64,000 nt of DNA from Thermococcus henrietii (GTDB lineage Archaea; Methanobacteriota_B; Thermococci; Thermococcales; Thermococcaceae), in NCBI RefSeq assembly GCF_900198835.1, contig NZ_LT900021.1:1364001-1428000 (forward strand). Direction: 5' to 3'. The translations under genes were made by a program, and so were the position numbers. Positions 1-9,087 of the stretch are shown here, piece after piece; the first letter of the stretch is position 1, and the number at the start of each line of letters is the position of its first letter. Below the pieces are notes generated by a model. The model was not told where the DNA came from, did no database searches, and saw only the letters and a list, made by a program, of their open reading frames with translations.

Positions 1-35
1 AGGTCTTTCTTTATCTCTTCGAGGTTTTCCTTTAG

Positions 36-141
36 GTTTCAGAACTAGCGTAGCTTTGGAAACCTTTATTACCGTTTCTATCATACAGCAACACCTCCAA
101 ATAGTTTTTCACAGTTTCAGAACTAGCGTAGCTTTGGAAAC
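36..141 (+). CRISPR. End of a CRISPR array (two 28-nt repeats)
   Basis: Two identical 28-nt repeats lie at 36-63 and 114-141. They begin GTTTCAGAACTA and end TTTGGAAAC, with a 50-nt unique spacer between and a partial spacer at 1-35. The repeat shares GTTTC, AGAACTA and TGGAAA blocks with a repeat family known from several Thermococcus and Pyrococcus species, and that family would be transcribed in the + direction. The last 8 nt are echoed at 142-149. Only about 50 bp separate the last repeat from the next gene, too short for a leader, so the leader is probably left of the window. A 50-nt spacer is long, and with two repeats visible a simple duplication is possible. Confidence 0.65.
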
Positions 142-194
142 TTGGAAACACGGTGGGATGGCAGGGATTTAAGAAAAAGCCGGGACTTAGGTCG

Positions 195-485
195 TTACCG
201 AAGGTTCTGCATCGCCGGCTTCCTGAAGAGCTCGTCGAGCTCCGCCCGCTTGGCCCTGATTTCCTCGTATAAGTCCACAACCTCACCTTTCCCTGGGTAC
301 TTCATCTTCAACGTCATCAGGAGTCCCTCCAGGAAGCTCAGAATCGAGAGCTTTATGTAGTCCTCGCCCTTCTTGGTCTCAAGCCCCTCGTTTAAAGCTA
401 TGAACGAGTCCAGCCTCGCTATTAAAGCCTCTTCACCGAGTTCCTTCAAAAGCGCCCGAACCTTTTCGGCCTCTTCGACCTTCAT
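195..485 (-). CDS. Conserved hypothetical protein, 96 aa
   Basis: A short helical, charged protein starting MKVEEAEKVRALLKEL with no motif I recognise and no membrane segment. Its ATG overlaps the stop region of the tatD-like gene by 4 nt, so the two are translationally coupled in one operon. The 3' end lies about 50 bp from the CRISPR repeats. Codon use matches the surrounding chromosome. Function unknown. Confidence 0.75.
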   Translation of the reverse strand: MKVEEAEKVRALLKELGEEALIARLDSFIALNEGLETKKGEDYIKLSILSFLEGLLMTLKMKYPGKGEVVDLYEEIRAKRAELDELFRKPAMQNLR

Positions 486-1246
486 ACTTTCACCCCCAGA
501 GCAAAGAACTCGATGGCCTTTTTCTCGGTTTCCCTCTCGACATCTTCAAACTCCAGCCCCTGAAGCTTGGCTATCCACTCAACCGCAACGCGAACGTTGC
601 ACGGGACGTTGCGCTGTCCCTTGAAGGGGCTCATGTATGGACTGTCTGTCTCGGCTAAAAGGTAATCCACGTCTATAGCCTCGGCAACGGCCCTCACCTC
701 GGGGATGAAGACTATCCCTGTGTTTATCCCTATGACGTGGCCGTTCTCGACTATCTCTTTAGCAAGCTCGACGCTCCCGGCGTAGGAGTGGAAGTAAGCC
801 CTAACGCCCGCCCTTTGAACCAGTTCGTACGCCTCTCCCTCGGCCTCCCTCGCGTGTATCACGACCGGAAGGTCGAGCTCAACGGCCAGCTCGAGGAAGT
901 GCCTGAAGATTTCGCGCTGGTTTTCCCTCTGCCTTTCGTTCTCGGCGTAGTGGTAGTCGAGGCCTATCTCCCCGATGGCGACTATCTCTTTCGAGTGCTC
1001 CCTGATGAAGTCCTCGACCTTCCTCACCTTCTCCCAGTTGCCCCTCCTGGCCTCGTTGGGGTGGTAGCCGAGGGTCGGGAAGATGAAGCCGAAGTATGGC
1101 CTGAGCAGTTCCCAGCTCTTCCAGACGTGGGCCTTCCGGTACTCGGTTATTGAGTCTACCACTGCCCTGAGCTCTTTCCGGCACTCTTCGATAACCTTCG
1201 GAGCGTCCTTTTTGTAGAACTCGAAGTGGGCGTGTGCGTCAATCAT
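482..1246 (-). CDS. tatD: TatD family metal-dependent hydrolase
   Basis: 254 aa, the usual length of TatD-type hydrolases (TIM-barrel, two divalent metals; 3'-5' exonuclease or phosphodiesterase activity in characterised members; cytoplasmic). Visible family residues: the DAHAH motif (D3, H5, H7), GEIGLDYH with E93, IHARE with H131, FHSYAG with H153 and AETDSPY with D201. It is first in a two-gene operon with the 96-aa hypothetical downstream. The family is clear; the natural substrate in archaea is not settled. Confidence 0.9.
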   Translation of the reverse strand: MIDAHAHFEFYKKDAPKVIEECRKELRAVVDSITEYRKAHVWKSWELLRPYFGFIFPTLGYHPNEARRGNWEKVRKVEDFIREHSKEIVAIGEIGLDYHYAENERQRENQREIFRHFLELAVELDLPVVIHAREAEGEAYELVQRAGVRAYFHSYAGSVELAKEIVENGHVIGINTGIVFIPEVRAVAEAIDVDYLLAETDSPYMSPFKGQRNVPCNVRVAVEWIAKLQGLEFEDVERETEKKAIEFFALGVKV

Positions 1247-1314
1247 GCTCCCTCGTTAAGTCGGGAACAGAAAAGCTTTTCCCTGGTGTGTCCAAGTAAC
1301 TTTGGGCGTTGGTC

Positions 1315-2280
1315 ATGGAGCGGGACCCGAGTGAGGTAATGAAGGAAATCGTGAATCGTCTGAAAAATCTTTCAGCTAAAGAGTTGCTGAGCTACGCGAT
1401 TTTCAATGAGAGGGATGAGGTTGAGTACTACGCCGAACTCGCAAAGAGGGCCAAGCGCAGGAGTGTGAAGGTCCTCTTCAGGAAAATGAGCGAGGAGAGC
1501 AAGGTTCATGAGAACATGCTTCGCGAGCTCTTCAAAAAGCTCTTCCCCGGTGAGGAGCCTGTGAAGGTTGACGCCCCTCCGGTGGAGGTCTACCCGTTCT
1601 ACCCCGAGTTCGAGAGCGCCGAGGATTACGTCTCCGCCCTGCGCTACTGTATGGAGAGCGAGCTCTTCGCAAAGCAGACCTACGAGCTCCTTGCGAGCGT
1701 TGCCCGGGACGAGGAGGTCAGGAAGCTTGCACTCGACCTCGCGGCTATGGAGCAGGGGCATTACGAGGAGATAAAGCGGGTCTACGACCTTATGGAGGCC
1801 TTTGAGCGGAGGCACAGTTCTCCCTGGGAGCTCGACTCCGGAGCTTACCTGCTCACGGACGACGTCAAGGCGAGGTACTTCCTCCTCGACTTTCTCGACG
1901 AGCCGAAGGAGCTCCTTGCCCTCGTCCGCGAGAATCCCCACAGGTTCAGGGAGTTCATAGAGGGCTCCGGAAGGGTGTTCTGGATTACAAAGACGGACGT
2001 GGAGGGTGCCGTTCCTCCAGAACTCCTGCCCGATATGAGGAACGAGCTGTCCCGCTTCTTCAGGGAATGCTCGTCGCGGGAACGGCGCGGCGTCGTGTTC
2101 CTCCAGAACCTCGGCTACCTCGTTAGCCAGCTCGGCTTCAAGGACACCCTTGACTTCGTTCTCTACGTCAAAGACCTCGCAATCATCAACGACGGCTACC
2201 TCATAGTGACGGCGATTCCAGAGGCGTTCGAGAAGAAGGAGTGGGCAATTCTCACGTCGGAGCTCGAGCTAATCTCTTGA
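1315..2280 (+). CDS. Ferritin-like (rubrerythrin-type) protein with C-terminal DUF835 domain
   Basis: 321 aa from ATG 1315; an upstream in-frame TTG at 1309 is less likely. The first ~150 residues form a ferritin-like four-helix domain with paired E/ExxH metal-ligand patterns (ERDEVEYYAEL, EESKVHENM, ESELFAKQ, EQGHYEEI), as in rubrerythrins that handle iron or peroxide. No rubredoxin cysteines follow. Residues ~170-320 (GRVFWITKTD..., RRGVVFLQNLGYL..., DGYLIVTAIP) resemble DUF835, a domain frequent in Thermococcales signalling-like proteins. The combination suggests an oxidative-stress or iron sensor, which is inference. The end overlaps the convergent gene by 12 bp. Confidence 0.8.
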   Translation: MERDPSEVMKEIVNRLKNLSAKELLSYAIFNERDEVEYYAELAKRAKRRSVKVLFRKMSEESKVHENMLRELFKKLFPGEEPVKVDAPPVEVYPFYPEFESAEDYVSALRYCMESELFAKQTYELLASVARDEEVRKLALDLAAMEQGHYEEIKRVYDLMEAFERRHSSPWELDSGAYLLTDDVKARYFLLDFLDEPKELLALVRENPHRFREFIEGSGRVFWITKTDVEGAVPPELLPDMRNELSRFFRECSSRERRGVVFLQNLGYLVSQLGFKDTLDFVLYVKDLAIINDGYLIVTAIPEAFEKKEWAILTSELELIS

Positions 2281-2517
2281 GCGCCTCTCCCACACCACTT
2301 TCCCGTCTTTCCGGACAACCCGAATTATCCTGTGGTATGGAATCTGTGTCTCGCCGATGAAGAAGTAGCCGTGTCCCAGCTCAATAATCTCGACGGGGAT
2401 TTTCTTCTCGTTTCCATACGCTCCCCGATGCTCGATAACAATGTAGTAGTCCCTCTCGTCCTCCCTCGGGTCGTGCTTAATCTTCGCCAGAACCTCCTTC
2501 AGGGAACCCTTCCTCAT
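2269..2517 (-). CDS. UPF0248 (DUF504) family protein, 82 aa
   Basis: Starts MRKGSLKEVLAKIKHDPRE, matching the small DUF504/UPF0248 family conserved in Thermococcales. I chose ATG 2517 because it gives the family's normal N-terminus and its ATGA overlaps the stop of the upstream MBL hydrolase, implying translational coupling. A longer ORF from 2568 would run into that gene. The conserved core is ELGHGYFFIGETQIPYHRI. Biochemical role unknown; possibly nucleic-acid associated in the literature on the family, which I cannot confirm here. Confidence 0.85.
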   Translation of the reverse strand: MRKGSLKEVLAKIKHDPREDERDYYIVIEHRGAYGNEKKIPVEIIELGHGYFFIGETQIPYHRIIRVVRKDGKVVWERRSRD

Positions 2518-3224
2518 AGGAACCTCCTCACGGTTTCTATGTTCCCGCGCCAGTCCTTTATCACCCACCCGTGCCCGGGCAGGCCGAAGTCGACTTCAAG
2601 CTCCGCCAGCCTCTCGATGCTTCTCTTCAGCTCCTCCCTGTTTCCGGTTGGCAAATCCGTCCTCCCGACGGTTCCATTGAATATCGTGTCGCCGGTGAAG
2701 ATTAGCTTGACTTCCCCGTCAAGGTAGAGACAGGAGCTTCCCGCTGTGTGGCCCGGCGTGTGGAGCAGGAGCAGTTTTCTCTTGCCAACCCTAAGGTAGT
2801 CGCCATCATCGAGCTTGATGTCAACATCATGCCCCGGAAACCTCTTCCCGTAGGCGTAGTCGAGGATTATCCTTCCATCGGCGCGCTCAAGGGCTTCTGC
2901 TGTTTTCCTGTGCGAAGCGAAGAGAACCTCGACGCCGAGCCTCTCGAAGAGCTCCTTCATTGCAAGGTTTCCGCCAACGTGGTCGAAGTGCTCGTGCGTG
3001 TTGAATATCACGACCTTCCTTAGGCCGTCGAGATAGCCCTCACCGAGCCACAGGGAGAAATAGCGGTCGACGTTCTCGCCCGTGCCCGTGTCGATGATGA
3101 GGGCTTCCTTTCCGGAGCGGAAGAGGTAGACGTTGGAGTCCCAGCCAAGGCCCTTCAGCATCACCGTGTTGGGCGGAATCTCGATTGGGAACAGGTCGGG
3201 GTAGATTACCTCAAGGTTCTCCAA
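2514..3224 (-). CDS. MBL-fold metallo-hydrolase (glyoxalase II-like)
   Basis: 236 aa. The metallo-beta-lactamase signature is complete: THEHFDH (H77, H79, D81, H82), HTPGHTAG (H159), GDT (D179) and LPGHG (H218). The GDTIFNGTVGRTDLPTG stretch is typical of hydroxyacylglutathione-hydrolase-like and persulfide dioxygenase-like members. A cytoplasmic hydrolase of thioesters or related compounds is likely; archaea of this order lack glutathione, so the substrate is unknown. Its stop overlaps the start of the UPF0248 gene. Confidence 0.88.
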   Translation of the reverse strand: MENLEVIYPDLFPIEIPPNTVMLKGLGWDSNVYLFRSGKEALIIDTGTGENVDRYFSLWLGEGYLDGLRKVVIFNTHEHFDHVGGNLAMKELFERLGVEVLFASHRKTAEALERADGRIILDYAYGKRFPGHDVDIKLDDGDYLRVGKRKLLLLHTPGHTAGSSCLYLDGEVKLIFTGDTIFNGTVGRTDLPTGNREELKRSIERLAELEVDFGLPGHGWVIKDWRGNIETVRRFL

Positions 3225-3366
3225 GCTCCCACCTCCAAAAGGGCTCGAGGGGGGACCGCGTCTTCATCTCGGGGGGAGCGAGTCCCCGTCAGGAGGGATG
3301 AATCTCATCATCGCCCGGAGTGGTTTTGGGGCGGTGGTTTATAAGGTATTGGTTTTAGTCACTGAC

Positions 3367-3600
3367 ATGAGCCTCTCGAAAATAAAGGTCGAGCTTGAGA
3401 AAATTGGGAGAAAATATGGAATGGGCTGGGAGCGCTTCTACTATCACGCTGAAGTCACAAACGACTGGAAACCTTTGCTTGAGGTGGCCACGCCAGGGGG
3501 ATACTCGATGATTTGATGCGGCTCTTCGAGCTGGACGAAGAACACAGAAAGCTCACCGGCAGAAGTCTTCTCAAGCCGCTCGACGAGAGATGGCACAAAT
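3367..3600 (+). pseudogene. Frameshifted small protein (possible antitoxin-like)
   Basis: The first frame reads MSLSKIKVELEKIGRKYGM and runs to the G-run at 3495-3500, then stops at 3516-3518. A second frame continues DDLMRLFELDEEHRKLTG to the stop at 3598-3600. Adding one G in the run would join them into one ~78-aa protein (…PGGILDDLMRLF…). A TATA box (TTTATAA, about 3339-3345) lies upstream. The length and N-terminal helix resemble small antitoxin-type proteins of Thermococcales, but I do not recognise it securely. A sequencing error in the homopolymer is an alternative. Confidence 0.6.
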
Positions 3601-3604
3601 AGTC

Positions 3605-3703
3605 ATCGGAGGCCCCACTCGGTCCCCTCCGCGGTCTCTCGGGCGGGCCAACGGGGGAACGGCGTTCGCCAAACCCGCCTCACGAGGACACTGGGCCTCA
3701 CTC
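3605..3703. ncRNA. GC-rich structured non-coding RNA candidate
   Basis: The interval between the frameshifted gene and the M20 peptidase is unusually GC-rich. Complementary arms GAGGCCC (3609-3615) and GGGCCTC (3693-3699) enclose GGCGGG (3642-3647) and CCCGCC (3674-3679), which in turn enclose GGCGTTCGCC (3661-3670). Nested helices in a GC-rich intergenic block are the usual mark of stable RNAs in hyperthermophiles. I cannot assign the strand or family; an H/ACA-type guide is one option but a clear terminal ACA is not placed. Confidence 0.4.
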
Positions 3704-3734
3704 GGCAGGTAGCCCCCGCATACCGGGTTTGCTT

Positions 3735-3800
3735 CAAGACTCTATTTATACCGTTCGAGGTGGGTTTATAAACTCCTCTCCCAAAACCCATTAGGTGAAC
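3735..3800 (+). promoter_or_regulatory. Promoter and RBS of the M20 peptidase gene
   Basis: Two TATA-like elements are seen, CTATTTATACC (about 3742-3752) and GGGTTTATAAACTCC (about 3763-3777). The second sits ~28 bp from GGTGA (3794-3798), which precedes ATG 3804 by 5 nt and decides that start over the upstream GTG. Confidence 0.5.
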
Positions 3801-3803
3801 CAA

Positions 3804-4856
3804 ATGAAGACCGAGAGAGCAAAGGAGATACTCCTTCAGCTTTTGAAGATACCCTCGCCTTCGGGCAGGGAGGACAGGCTCATGCTCCACATCATGGAGT
3901 TCCTGCACAGGCTCGACTACGACGTCAAGATAGAGAGCGATGGCGAGATAATAGACCTCGTCGTGAACCCGGAAGCCGAGCTGTTTTACGAGGTCCACGT
4001 TGACACCATACCGATTCGCGCAGAGCCCTTCGTCAGGGGCAACATAATTTACGGCACCGGCGCGAGCGACATCAAGGGCGGAGCGGCCGCGATTCTGCTC
4101 ATGCTCGAGGAGCTGAGGAAGGAAAACAAAGACCTCAACGTCGGCATCGTCTTCGTCAGCGACGAGGAACTCGGCGGTCGCGGGAGCGCGCTCTTCATGG
4201 AGCGCTACAGGCCCAAGATGGCCGTCGTTCTGGAGCCGACCGACCTTGAGGTCCACATAGCCCACGCAGGCAACATCGAGGCCTACTTCGAGGTGGACGG
4301 CAAAGAAGCCCACGGCGCCTGCCCGGAGAGCGGTGTGAACGCGATTGAAGAGACATATAAGATGCTAGAGGAGCTCAAGAAGCTCGAACCCTTCAAGGCC
4401 AGGGGCGAGTTCTTCGACCCGCACATAGGGGTTCAGGAGCTCGTCTGCGAGAACCCCGTCTACTTAATCCCCGCCCTGTGCAAGGGAAGGCTCGAGGCGA
4501 GGCTTCTGCCCGAGCAGGAGGTCGAGGACGTTCTAGATTTAATGGACCCGATACTCGATGAGTACACCAAGAGCTATGAGTACACCGAGATATGGGACGG
4601 CTACAGGCTCGAGCCGGACGAGGAGATAGTCCAGCTGGCCAAGAAGGCGATGGACAAGACGGGCCTCGACGAGTTCGGCGGAATGAGGAGCTGGACGGAC
4701 GCGATAAATTTCATGTACAACGGAACGAGGACGATAGTCTTCGGCCCCGGCAACCTCGACATCTCGCACACCAAGTTCGAGCGCATAGACGTCAGGGACG
4801 TCGTTACCGCCAGCGAGTTCCTCAAGGCCCTCAACGAGATTTACGGTGGAAGTTAG
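3804..4856 (+). CDS. M20 family zinc peptidase / deacylase (ArgE-DapE-LysK type)
   Basis: 350 aa from ATG 3804, placed by GGTGA at 3794. Metal-site residues of the M20 family are visible: HVD (H65, D67), SDIKGG (D89), catalytic DEE (E121, E122), LEPTD (E144) and a late DISHTKFE histidine. SPSGRE near residue 20 is typical. Family members hydrolyse N-acyl amino acids or the LysW-linked intermediates of lysine/ornithine synthesis; no lys or arg genes lie beside it, so the substrate is open. Single-gene unit. Confidence 0.85.
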   Translation: MKTERAKEILLQLLKIPSPSGREDRLMLHIMEFLHRLDYDVKIESDGEIIDLVVNPEAELFYEVHVDTIPIRAEPFVRGNIIYGTGASDIKGGAAAILLMLEELRKENKDLNVGIVFVSDEELGGRGSALFMERYRPKMAVVLEPTDLEVHIAHAGNIEAYFEVDGKEAHGACPESGVNAIEETYKMLEELKKLEPFKARGEFFDPHIGVQELVCENPVYLIPALCKGRLEARLLPEQEVEDVLDLMDPILDEYTKSYEYTEIWDGYRLEPDEEIVQLAKKAMDKTGLDEFGGMRSWTDAINFMYNGTRTIVFGPGNLDISHTKFERIDVRDVVTASEFLKALNEIYGGS

Positions 4857-4867
4857 AATATCCTGCA

Positions 4868-5686
<819 letters not shown>

Positions 5687-5735
5687 TCACGTACTATTTG
5701 GTTAAGGAATTATCATTGTAGGATGAATTTTAGAA

Positions 5736-5770
5736 TTTATAAAGTTTTCCAGAAATTGTAGAATCTACAA
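5736..5770 (-). promoter_or_regulatory. cas6 promoter and adjacent inverted repeat
   Basis: On the minus strand CTTTATAAA (5736-5744) is a TATA box about 60 bp from the cas6 ATG. Just upstream is the inverted repeat TTGTAG-AAT-CTACAA (5756-5770), at the place where a transcription regulator could bind. Confidence 0.4.
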
Positions 5771-5833
5771 CGAAGCTGCAAGGAGGTTATCCAAAGAGTT
5801 AGGTAGAAGTAGAAGTTAAAAAGGGAGGGAACT

Positions 5834-6532
5834 TCAAAGAAGCATCCTCGCGTCGACGGCCACAGCAGAGTCCTCGTAGGCGAAAATCGGGTTGATGTCG
5901 AGCTCCCTAATCTCGGGGAGCTCGAGGGCGAGCTCGCCGACCTTGACGATGATGTCGGCCAGGGCCTCGATGTCCACCGGCTTCTCACCGCGCGCTCCGG
6001 CGAGAATCGGGTAGGCCTTGATTTCCTTAATCATCTCAAGGGCTTCCTCCTTGGTAATCGGGGCGACGCGGAAGGAAACGTCCTTGAGAATCTCGACGAA
6101 GATTCCACCGAGACCGAACATGATGGCCGGACCGAACTGCGGGTCGCGTATCATACCGACGATGACTTCCTTGCCGAGCGGGAGCATCTTGTAGATTATG
6201 ACGCCCCAGAGGTCGGCGTCGGGCTTGTACTTCCTGGCGTTCTCCATGATGGTTCTGAAGGCCTCCCTGGCTTCCTCATCGTTCTTGATGTTGACCTTAA
6301 CACCACCGGCGTCGCTCTTGTGGATAATCTGCGGAGAAACGATTTTCATGACGACGGGGTAGCCGATTTCACGGGCGAACTTAACAGCCTCCTCCTCGTT
6401 GGTCGCGACCTTGAAGTCCGGAACCGGGACGCCGTAAAGGCGGAGTATCTCCTTCGCCTCGGGCTCAACGAGGGGCCTGTTCTCGGCCTTGGCCTTCTCG
6501 ATTATCTTCCTTGCCTCTTCGACACGGCTCAT
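5834..6532 (-). CDS. acdB: Acyl-CoA synthetase (ADP-forming) beta subunit
   Basis: 232 aa from ATG 6532, placed by GAGGTGA 5 nt upstream. An ATP-grasp protein starting MSRVEEARKIIEKAKAENR, with YPVVMKIVSPQIIHKSDAGGVKV (about residues 60-80), GVIIYKMLPLGKEVIVGMIRDPQFGP and a C-terminal ELDINPIFAYEDSAVAVDAR. The beta subunit pairs with a separately encoded alpha subunit, converting acetyl-, branched-chain or aryl-CoA plus ADP and phosphate to the acid and ATP; this is the energy-conserving last step of sugar and peptide fermentation in Thermococcales. The alpha gene is not adjacent. Which isoenzyme this is cannot be said. Confidence 0.9.
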   Translation of the reverse strand: MSRVEEARKIIEKAKAENRPLVEPEAKEILRLYGVPVPDFKVATNEEEAVKFAREIGYPVVMKIVSPQIIHKSDAGGVKVNIKNDEEAREAFRTIMENARKYKPDADLWGVIIYKMLPLGKEVIVGMIRDPQFGPAIMFGLGGIFVEILKDVSFRVAPITKEEALEMIKEIKAYPILAGARGEKPVDIEALADIIVKVGELALELPEIRELDINPIFAYEDSAVAVDARMLL

Positions 6533-6674
6533 CTCAATCACCTCGTAAGCTTGACGTTTATCACTCAGAGGGGAAGGTTAAAAGGGTTTCCATTTGCAAA
6601 GTTTTGGTTCAAGCCCAGTTGAAGCCATGGGTGACTATAAATAGGACAATGGCCAAAGTTAATTGGTGAACAGT

Positions 6675-7943
6675 ATGAGGAAAAGGTTCTTTCCCTTGGT
6701 CGTTTCGCTCGTTGTCATTGTTCTCGTTGCCCTCTCCTTCCAGGGTGAGAAGGCCTCGACGAGCGACGTTACGGTTGCACTCTACAGCTCGGCGAGCGTT
6801 GGGGTCGTCGAGCGAACCCTTGAAGTGGAGCTGAAGGCCGGGATAAACGAGGTTCCGCTGAAGGAGCTTTCCGGCCTGAACCTGGCGGAGGTCAGCGTCA
6901 GACCCCTCGACGACGGCGTCTCGGTCATGGGGCTCTTCGGTAGCGGTGAGAGCAAAGTTGGGGGCGATGTTGAGGTCGGCCTGAAGAACGGGAAGGTTAT
7001 AACAGGGAAATATCTCGGAACCAGGGACGGGAAAATAGCGGTCGAGGGGGACGGCTACTACCTGATAAACCCGAACGAGGTCGCCTACTTCAAAACGAAA
7101 GACCTCGAAGGGTCGAGCGTTTACGCCGTCCTCAGGTCGGAGAAGACCGGAAAGTTCAGGGTGAGCGTCACCTACCGCGTCTCGGGAATAAGCTGGGAGA
7201 GCAGGTACAGGCTGTACATCGGCGACCAGGCCGAGCTCAGGGGTTACGTTGTCATAAAGAACCCCACAGCCAGGGAGTTCAGCGATGCCAAAGTTCTCCT
7301 CGTCGCTGGAGACGTCAACTTTTACTCCACATACTCACAGCCGGTGGTTCTCTACGCTAAGGCCGGGGAAACGAGCGAGGTAACGGTTGGCTCCCCTGAG
7401 AAGGTCGAGGCCTTCTACCTCTACCGCCTCGGCGTTGCGGACATCAAAGCGGGGAGCACGATGGTCTACCCCTACATCGAGCTGAGGGCTCCTTTCACGA
7501 GGGAGTACCTCTACGAGAGCTGGGCCTACAGCGGTGAGAGACCCGTCTACGAGTCGATTTCCTTCAAGACGGACAAAGTTCTTCCAGCTGGAATCGTGGA
7601 GATTTTCAGGGAAACTCGGGACGGGGAGCTCTTCATAGGCGAGTCGAGAATCGAGCACACACCCGAGGGCGATACCGTCAGGATAGGCATCGGCAGGGAC
7701 TACGAGCTCAAAGGCACTACGACCGTCCTCGAGCGGAGCGACGACGGCAGGCACTACAAAATCAGGATAACCCTCCAGAACTTCGGGAACGAGACGAAAA
7801 CCGTCATCGTCAGGCACCACAAGTGGGGTAAGATGACCTACGCCAGCCTTCAGCCCCTCGACGAGACGGCCGACTACGTCGAGTTCTCGGTGACCCTGAA
7901 GCCTGGGGAAAAGAGGGAGATAACCTTTGAGTACGGGAGCTAG
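6675..7943 (+). CDS. Secreted/membrane-anchored DUF4139-like protein
   Basis: 422 aa from ATG 6675 (GGTGA at 6665). Residues 5-25 form a signal/anchor helix, followed by a beta-rich extracellular region. SGISWESRYRLYIGDQAELRGYVVIKNPTAREFSDAKVLLVAGDV (residues ~165-210) fits the DUF4139 pattern, where 'W.p.Y' and 'l.a.v.N.tg.dw.da.l.l.tg' recur, and the C-terminus LKPGEKREITFEY is typical of that domain. Divergent from acdB; a TATA box (ACTATAAATAG, 6633-6643) precedes it. Likely located at the cell surface; function unknown. Confidence 0.75.
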   Translation: MRKRFFPLVVSLVVIVLVALSFQGEKASTSDVTVALYSSASVGVVERTLEVELKAGINEVPLKELSGLNLAEVSVRPLDDGVSVMGLFGSGESKVGGDVEVGLKNGKVITGKYLGTRDGKIAVEGDGYYLINPNEVAYFKTKDLEGSSVYAVLRSEKTGKFRVSVTYRVSGISWESRYRLYIGDQAELRGYVVIKNPTAREFSDAKVLLVAGDVNFYSTYSQPVVLYAKAGETSEVTVGSPEKVEAFYLYRLGVADIKAGSTMVYPYIELRAPFTREYLYESWAYSGERPVYESISFKTDKVLPAGIVEIFRETRDGELFIGESRIEHTPEGDTVRIGIGRDYELKGTTTVLERSDDGRHYKIRITLQNFGNETKTVIVRHHKWGKMTYASLQPLDETADYVEFSVTLKPGEKREITFEYGS

Positions 7944-8176
7944 CTCTTTCGCAGGGTTATCTCGAAGCTCTTATCCCCTTTTGTCACGTCCATGACGAGG
8001 CTCTTGTCGTAGTCTATGAACTTCGTGCCCACGATGTTGTAGCCCTCCTTCCTGAGGAAGTCGGCCATCTTGAGCCCGAGGTCGTCGAAGAACTCGGCCG
8101 CCATCGTGGCCAGGCTCGGCTCCTTTATCCCAAGCTCGTCGTGATACCTCCTCGCCAGCTCAAAAACGTCGCTCAT
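7940..8176 (-). CDS. Conserved hypothetical protein, 78 aa
   Basis: From ATG 8176 (MSDVFELARRYHDELG), preceded by GGTGGTC; longer starts upstream lack a ribosome binding site. Small soluble alpha/beta protein (…GYNIVGTKFIDYDKSLVMDV…SFEITLRKS). Lies downstream of dacZ in the same direction and overlaps the 3' end of the convergent gene by 4 bp. Not recognised. Confidence 0.7.
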   Translation of the reverse strand: MSDVFELARRYHDELGIKEPSLATMAAEFFDDLGLKMADFLRKEGYNIVGTKFIDYDKSLVMDVTKGDKSFEITLRKS

Positions 8177-8223
8177 GATGACCACCGACATGAATAACTC
8201 GTTAACACATAAAATCCTTACCC

Positions 8224-9021
8224 TCAATAGCTGAGCCTTGGGTTGTACTCGAGGAGCATGAGGCCGTTCTTGAAAATCCTTATCGTCCCGCTCTCCGAGA
8301 GGCTTATGGCCATTGCCTTCGTCAGCTTGGTTATTCCGGCGGCCGCGATGTGCCTGCTTCCCAGGCCAGGCGGGAGCATCAAATCTATTACCTTAGGTTC
8401 AACCTCGAGATACCTCCCGGCCGAGACTATCCGTCCATCCTCCCTTATGACGAACGCACCGTCGAGCTGGGCGAACTCCTTTATTATCTCTTTACTGTTC
8501 CTGTCGAGGACGTTTATCTTGTGACCCTTGAACGGGTTTGGAATGAGCTGGTGTGAGTGCTTTAGAACCCTCCTCGTGTCGCCGATAACGAATATCGTCC
8601 CGACAGGCGTCCCCTCTCTGCCTTCTATGCTGAGCTCGATTGCAATCTCCAGCATCCTCTGAAGGACGCTTTGGTTCTGGGCAAAGAAGCTCTTCATGGC
8701 CGAGATTCCTTTCTTGACGGTCTTGACTCCGATTGAGTTCTCGGTAACGTAAACGAAGGAATCGCCCTCACTTACGATGTTATGCTCCAGGAGAAACGCG
8801 GAGAGGAGGTTGAGGACGTTGTTGAGGTCGAGGTTCTGGGGAATGGACACCCTCTTCACTTTCTCGTCCTCAACGTCGAAGGAGGACCCGACGAGAACGA
8901 CGGGCAGGTCAGTTGTAGGCATATTCTCGTCCTCAATCTCTTCCATTATTACAATTGCCTTGGCTCCGAGTTTCTTCGCTATCTCAAAGGCGCTCTCAAT
9001 GAGAACTGGGGGTATCTTCAT
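8224..9021 (-). CDS. dacZ: Diadenylate cyclase DacZ (c-di-AMP synthase)
   Basis: 265 aa. Joins two ATP into cyclic di-AMP, a messenger needed for osmotic and potassium balance in Euryarchaeota. The C-terminal DAC domain shows DGAFVIREDG (D187-G188-A189) and the GSRHIAAAG block (G221-H224), the DAC active-site motifs. The N-terminal ~120 residues form the archaeal DacZ-specific domain. Upstream partner of the 78-aa protein. TATA-like TTTATACC on the minus strand precedes the gene and is shared with the divergent ubiX promoter area. Confidence 0.92.
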   Translation of the reverse strand: MKIPPVLIESAFEIAKKLGAKAIVIMEEIEDENMPTTDLPVVLVGSSFDVEDEKVKRVSIPQNLDLNNVLNLLSAFLLEHNIVSEGDSFVYVTENSIGVKTVKKGISAMKSFFAQNQSVLQRMLEIAIELSIEGREGTPVGTIFVIGDTRRVLKHSHQLIPNPFKGHKINVLDRNSKEIIKEFAQLDGAFVIREDGRIVSAGRYLEVEPKVIDLMLPPGLGSRHIAAAGITKLTKAMAISLSESGTIRIFKNGLMLLEYNPRLSY

Positions 9022-9087
9022 GGTACCTCAACGTTTTTCGGCCAAAAAGGTATAAAAAGGTAGCGGGGAAACCAGAACGGTGGTGGC

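Noticed and set aside
737-1153. 138-codon open frame on the plus strand
   Set aside because: Antisense to the clear tatD gene; such long shadows are expected in GC-rich coding DNA.
3603-4313. 236-codon open frame antisense to the M20 peptidase
   Set aside because: Covers the peptidase and the GC-rich RNA candidate, with no RBS and no recognisable protein features.
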